A stretch of DNA of 64,000 bases from Pseudoflavonifractor phocaeensis. GTDB taxonomy: Bacteria; Bacillota; Clostridia; Oscillospirales; Oscillospiraceae. Made by a program: the position numbers and the translations under genes. Below the pieces are notes generated by a model. It was not told the DNA's origin. It did not search any database and worked only from the letters and a program-made list of their open reading frames with translations. This document shows, in pieces, positions 60,471 to 64,000 of the stretch. The stretch's first letter is position 1. Each line of letters starts with the position of its first letter. The DNA is taken from contig NZ_JACJLC010000004.1 of NCBI RefSeq assembly GCF_016901955.1, positions 24,922 to 88,921 on the forward strand, read 5' to 3'.

Positions 60471-61652
60471 CTACACTTTCTCAAAGATGGCGGCCACGCC
60501 CATGCCGCCGCCGATGCACAGGGTGGCCAGGCCCCGCTTGGCCTCGGACCGCTTCATCATCTCATAGAGCGGGGTGACGATGATCCGGGCTCCGGAGGCG
60601 CCCACAGGATGGCCCAGAGCGATGGCGCCGCCGTTGACGTTGACCTTGCTCATGTCGAACTTCAGCTCCCGGGCCACAGCGATGGACTGGGCGGCAAAGG
60701 CCTCGTTGGCCTCGATGAGATCCATGTCGTCGATGGTCAGGCCGGCCTTGGCCAGCGCCGCCCTGGAGGCGGGCACCGGGCCCACGCCCATGATGGCGGG
60801 GTCCACACCGCCCTGGCCCCAGCCGATGATCTTGAACAGGGGCTTGAGGCCGTACTGCTTCACAGCGTCCTCGTCGGCAATCAGAATGGCCGCCGCGCCG
60901 TCGTTGATGCCGCTGGCGTTGCCCGCGGTCACGCGGCCCCCGTCGGGCTTGAAGGCGGGCTTGAGCTTGGCCAGCGCCTCGGCGGAGGTGGCCCGGGGGT
61001 GCTCGTCCACCTTGAACTCCACCATTTCCTTTTTCTTCTTCACCATCACAGGCACAATTTCATCCTCAAACCGGCCCGAGGCGATGGCTGCCGCCGCCTT
61101 CTCCTGAGAGGACAGGGCAAAGGCGTCCAGCTCCTCCCGGGTGATGCCCCACTGGTCGCACACGTTCTCGGCGGTAATGCCCATGTGGTAATTGTTGAAC
61201 ACGTCGGTCAGACCGTCGTTGACCATGGTGTCAATCAGCTTGGTGTTGCCCATCCGGGCGCCGTACCGGGCGGTGGGGATGGCGTAGGGGGCGGCGGACA
61301 TATTCTCGGTGCCTCCGCACATCACCATGTGGGCGTCCCCGGCCAGGATGGAGCGCACACCCTCGATGACGCTCTTCATGCCGGACCCGCACACCATGCC
61401 CACGGTGCAGGCGGGCACCTCCACAGGGAAGCCCGCCTTGATGGCCACCTGCCGGGCCACGTTCTGCCCCAGGGCGGCGGTGAGCACGCAGCCAAACATG
61501 ACCTCGTCGATGTTGGCGGGATCCACGTTGGCCCGCTTCAGGGCCTCCTTGACCACGACAGCCCCCAGCTCAGCGGCGGGGGTGTCCTTCAGGCTGCCGC
61601 CAAAGGTGCCGATGGCGGTCCGGCAGCTGCTGACTACATAGATGTCCTTCAT
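60471..61652 (-). CDS. thl: Acetyl-CoA C-acetyltransferase (thiolase)
   Basis: 393 residues. Condenses two acetyl-CoA into acetoacetyl-CoA, entry of the butyrate pathway. Acyl-enzyme Cys in [15 protein letters not shown] (about residue 88), [25 protein letters not shown] with the catalytic His, and [15 protein letters not shown] with the second Cys at the C-terminus. AAGGTG precedes ATG 61652. The 73 bases to bcd hold a hairpin. Confidence 0.97.
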   Translation of the reverse strand: MKDIYVVSSCRTAIGTFGGSLKDTPAAELGAVVVKEALKRANVDPANIDEVMFGCVLTAALGQNVARQVAIKAGFPVEVPACTVGMVCGSGMKSVIEGVRSILAGDAHMVMCGGTENMSAAPYAIPTARYGARMGNTKLIDTMVNDGLTDVFNNYHMGITAENVCDQWGITREELDAFALSSQEKAAAAIASGRFEDEIVPVMVKKKKEMVEFKVDEHPRATSAEALAKLKPAFKPDGGRVTAGNASGINDGAAAILIADEDAVKQYGLKPLFKIIGWGQGGVDPAIMGVGPVPASRAALAKAGLTIDDMDLIEANEAFAAQSIAVARELKFDMSKVNVNGGAIALGHPVGASGARIIVTPLYEMMKRSEAKRGLATLCIGGGMGVAAIFEKV

Positions 61653-61681
61653 GCTATCACCTTTTTCCTCATCATCAAGCG

Positions 61682-61715
61682 ATAAGGGCCGGCGCCGGAC
61701 AGCACCGGCCCTTAT
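61682..61715 (-). other. Intercistronic hairpin between bcd and thl
   Basis: Perfect 11-bp stem ATAAGGGCCGG/CCGGCCCTTAT with a 12-base loop. No T run on the minus strand. May protect mRNA ends or tune thl relative to bcd. Confidence 0.55.
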
Positions 61716-61725
61716 GCAGCAGACA

Positions 61726-62868
<1,143 letters not shown>

Positions 62869-62888
62869 ACATCATTCTCTCCTTTATC

Positions 62889-62974
62889 CTAAATTTTAAA
62901 TTTGGACGCTGTGTCAACTTCTTAACAATGCCCTGATACGGCTTCGAGCTGCCCGGCAAGAGGCAGCTCGAAGC
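62889..62974 (-). promoter_or_regulatory. etfA-bcd intergenic region: hairpin and weak promoter
   Basis: Perfect 13-bp stem GCTTCGAGCTGCC/GGCAGCTCGAAGC (62941-62974) followed on the minus strand by -35 TTGACA (62912-62917) and a poor -10 (ATTTAG, 62889-62894). This could be an end of the etf transcript and a second start for bcd onward, or just an mRNA stabiliser. Confidence 0.4.
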
Positions 62975-63062
62975 GTCATCAGGAATAGAAACGGCCCGCT
63001 GAGTAGGAGGAAGGCATTGAGAAAGGAAAGGGGAGCCGCTTCCGACAGGAGTTAGGAAGGCG

Positions 63063-64000
63063 CTACGCCTTCAGCTTCTTAATCTCCTCGGTGAGGGCCG
63101 GGAGCACCTCAAACAGGTTGCCCACAATGCCGTAGTCGGCCACATCGAAGATGGGGGCGTCCGGGTCCTTGTTGATGGCCACAATGCAGTCCGAGCCGCT
63201 CATGCCCGCCAGGTGCTGGATGGCCCCGGAGATGCCGCAGGCGATGTACAGCTTGGGGGCCACCGTCTTGCCCGTCTGGCCCACCTGATGGGCGTGGGAG
63301 ATCCAGCCCGAGTCCACCGCTGCGCGGGAGGCTCCCACGGTGGCCCCCAGCGCCTCGGCCAGGGCGCGCACCGGAGCGAAGCCCTCAGGGCCGCCCACGC
63401 CCCGTCCGCCGGAGACGATGATATCCGCGCCCTCCAGGTCCACCAGCTCGCCAGCAGCCTCCTTGATCACCTCAAGGAGCTCGGTGCGGATTTGCTCGGG
63501 TGCCACATGGAATTCCTCGCGGATGGTCTCTGCTCTGGGCGCAACGGGAGCAGACTTCTTAAACACGCCCGGACGTACGGTGCCAATCTGGGGCCGGTGG
63601 TCGGGGCAGAGGATGGTTGCCATCAGGTTGCCGCCGAAGGCGGGGCGGGTCCAGGCAACATTGCCGGATTCCTCGTCGATGTCCAGGCCAGTACAGTCTG
63701 CTGTCAGGGCGGTTTTCAGCCGGCAGGACAGGCGGGGACCCATATCCCGGCCGTCCGGCGTGGCCCCAATCAGCAGGGTGGTGGGGCCGTATTTCTCCAC
63801 CAGGTAGTACATGGCTGCCGCGTAGGCGTCAGTGGTATAGTCCTTAAACTCAGGGGCGTCGATGACGATGACTTGATCCGCCCCCTGGGCGGAGGCGGCG
63901 CTGACGGCGGCGTCCACCCCGCTGCCGATGACAATGCCCACCAGCCTGCCCCCCTGCTTGTCCGCCAGGTCACGGCCGGGGGTGAGCAGCTCCAGGCCCA
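63063..64000 (-). CDS. etfA: Electron transfer flavoprotein alpha subunit (5' end outside window)
   Basis: 312 codons visible; the frame runs off the right edge, so the true start is not seen. C-terminal FAD domain: [53 protein letters not shown] and [20 protein letters not shown], all canonical. The N-terminal part shows [20 protein letters not shown]. With EtfB, expected just upstream on this strand, it carries electrons to or from Bcd. First visible gene of the butyrate operon. Confidence 0.97.
   Translation of the reverse strand, partial: GLELLTPGRDLADKQGGRLVGIVIGSGVDAAVSAASAQGADQVIVIDAPEFKDYTTDAYAAAMYYLVEKYGPTTLLIGATPDGRDMGPRLSCRLKTALTADCTGLDIDEESGNVAWTRPAFGGNLMATILCPDHRPQIGTVRPGVFKKSAPVAPRAETIREEFHVAPEQIRTELLEVIKEAAGELVDLEGADIIVSGGRGVGGPEGFAPVRALAEALGATVGASRAAVDSGWISHAHQVGQTGKTVAPKLYIACGISGAIQHLAGMSGSDCIVAINKDPDAPIFDVADYGIVGNLFEVLPALTEEIKKLKA

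Noticed and set aside
60609..61685. 358-aa plus-strand frame
   Set aside because: Antisense of thl.

Overview
The window looks like the chromosome of a high-GC, butyrate-forming gut Clostridia of the Oscillospiraceae type (Flavonifractor, Intestinimonas or Lawsonibacter-like; the genus is inference). Reasons: Gram-positive regulatory RNAs (two T-boxes and an FMN riboswitch), S-layer homology (SLH) domains, Firmicutes-type tRNA synthetase operons, and an acetyl-CoA to butyryl-CoA operon on a GC-rich background. It is interrupted by AT-richer acquired segments.

Layout. 1-3775: remnant of an integrated element (integrase tail, truncated ORFs, a TetR/MFS efflux pair with visible operators, an XRE fragment and a short MetK-like protein). 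3780-4815: decayed genes (two flavodoxins, Hsp70 and Sel1 pieces). 4868-6547: CBS/DRTGG pyrophosphatase. 6600-11400: poorly coding, with an iron-box-like promoter before a flavodoxin, a Cys-containing small protein, an orphan GHKL kinase and an SLH fragment. 11422-14564: T-box, alaS and a DUF4250 gene. 14707-16674: glgA with a long Lys/Ala-rich N-terminus. 16873-20139: a RiPP-type cluster (HprK-like kinase, PqqD-like protein, Ser/His signal-peptidase-like enzyme, 58-aa precursor, radical SAM/SPASM enzyme). 20262-25265: LysE exporter/HxlR, topB, Na+/amino-acid symporter. 25270-28970: FMN riboswitch and ribD-ribE-ribBA-ribH. 29038-38401: rluA-type, hemW, a 1004-aa SLH glycosidase, malQ, cca, murC. 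38541-41446: isolated kal and a cold-shock-like/NERD/SF1 helicase. 41552-47536: hemolysin III, a membrane protein, mazF, alr, small proteins, nnrDE. 47609-51702: T-box, pheS-pheT. 51760-56440: broken IS3-family element, tannase-like lipoprotein, and LysR, ABC-transporter and serine-recombinase fragments. 56507-64000: minus-strand butyrate operon.

How it fits together. The butyrate operon reads etfA, bcd, thl, crt, nitroreductase, metallo-hydrolase, hbd and a 3'-truncated CoA-transferase. It covers condensation, reduction, dehydration and the Bcd/Etf step. The terminal CoA-transferase is broken where mobile-element debris begins, so the final step must be encoded elsewhere. The rib operon is a complete riboflavin pathway under FMN feedback and would supply flavin to Bcd, Etf, the nitroreductase and flavodoxin. 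The most interesting candidate system is the RiPP cluster: all maturation functions sit on one strand behind one good promoter, with a Cys-containing core peptide that I cannot assign to a named class. Other notable points are the NERD helicase, the short MetK-like protein, the GlgA extension with an internal SD/GTG, and an 86-bp inverted-repeat element at the ends of two convergent genes.
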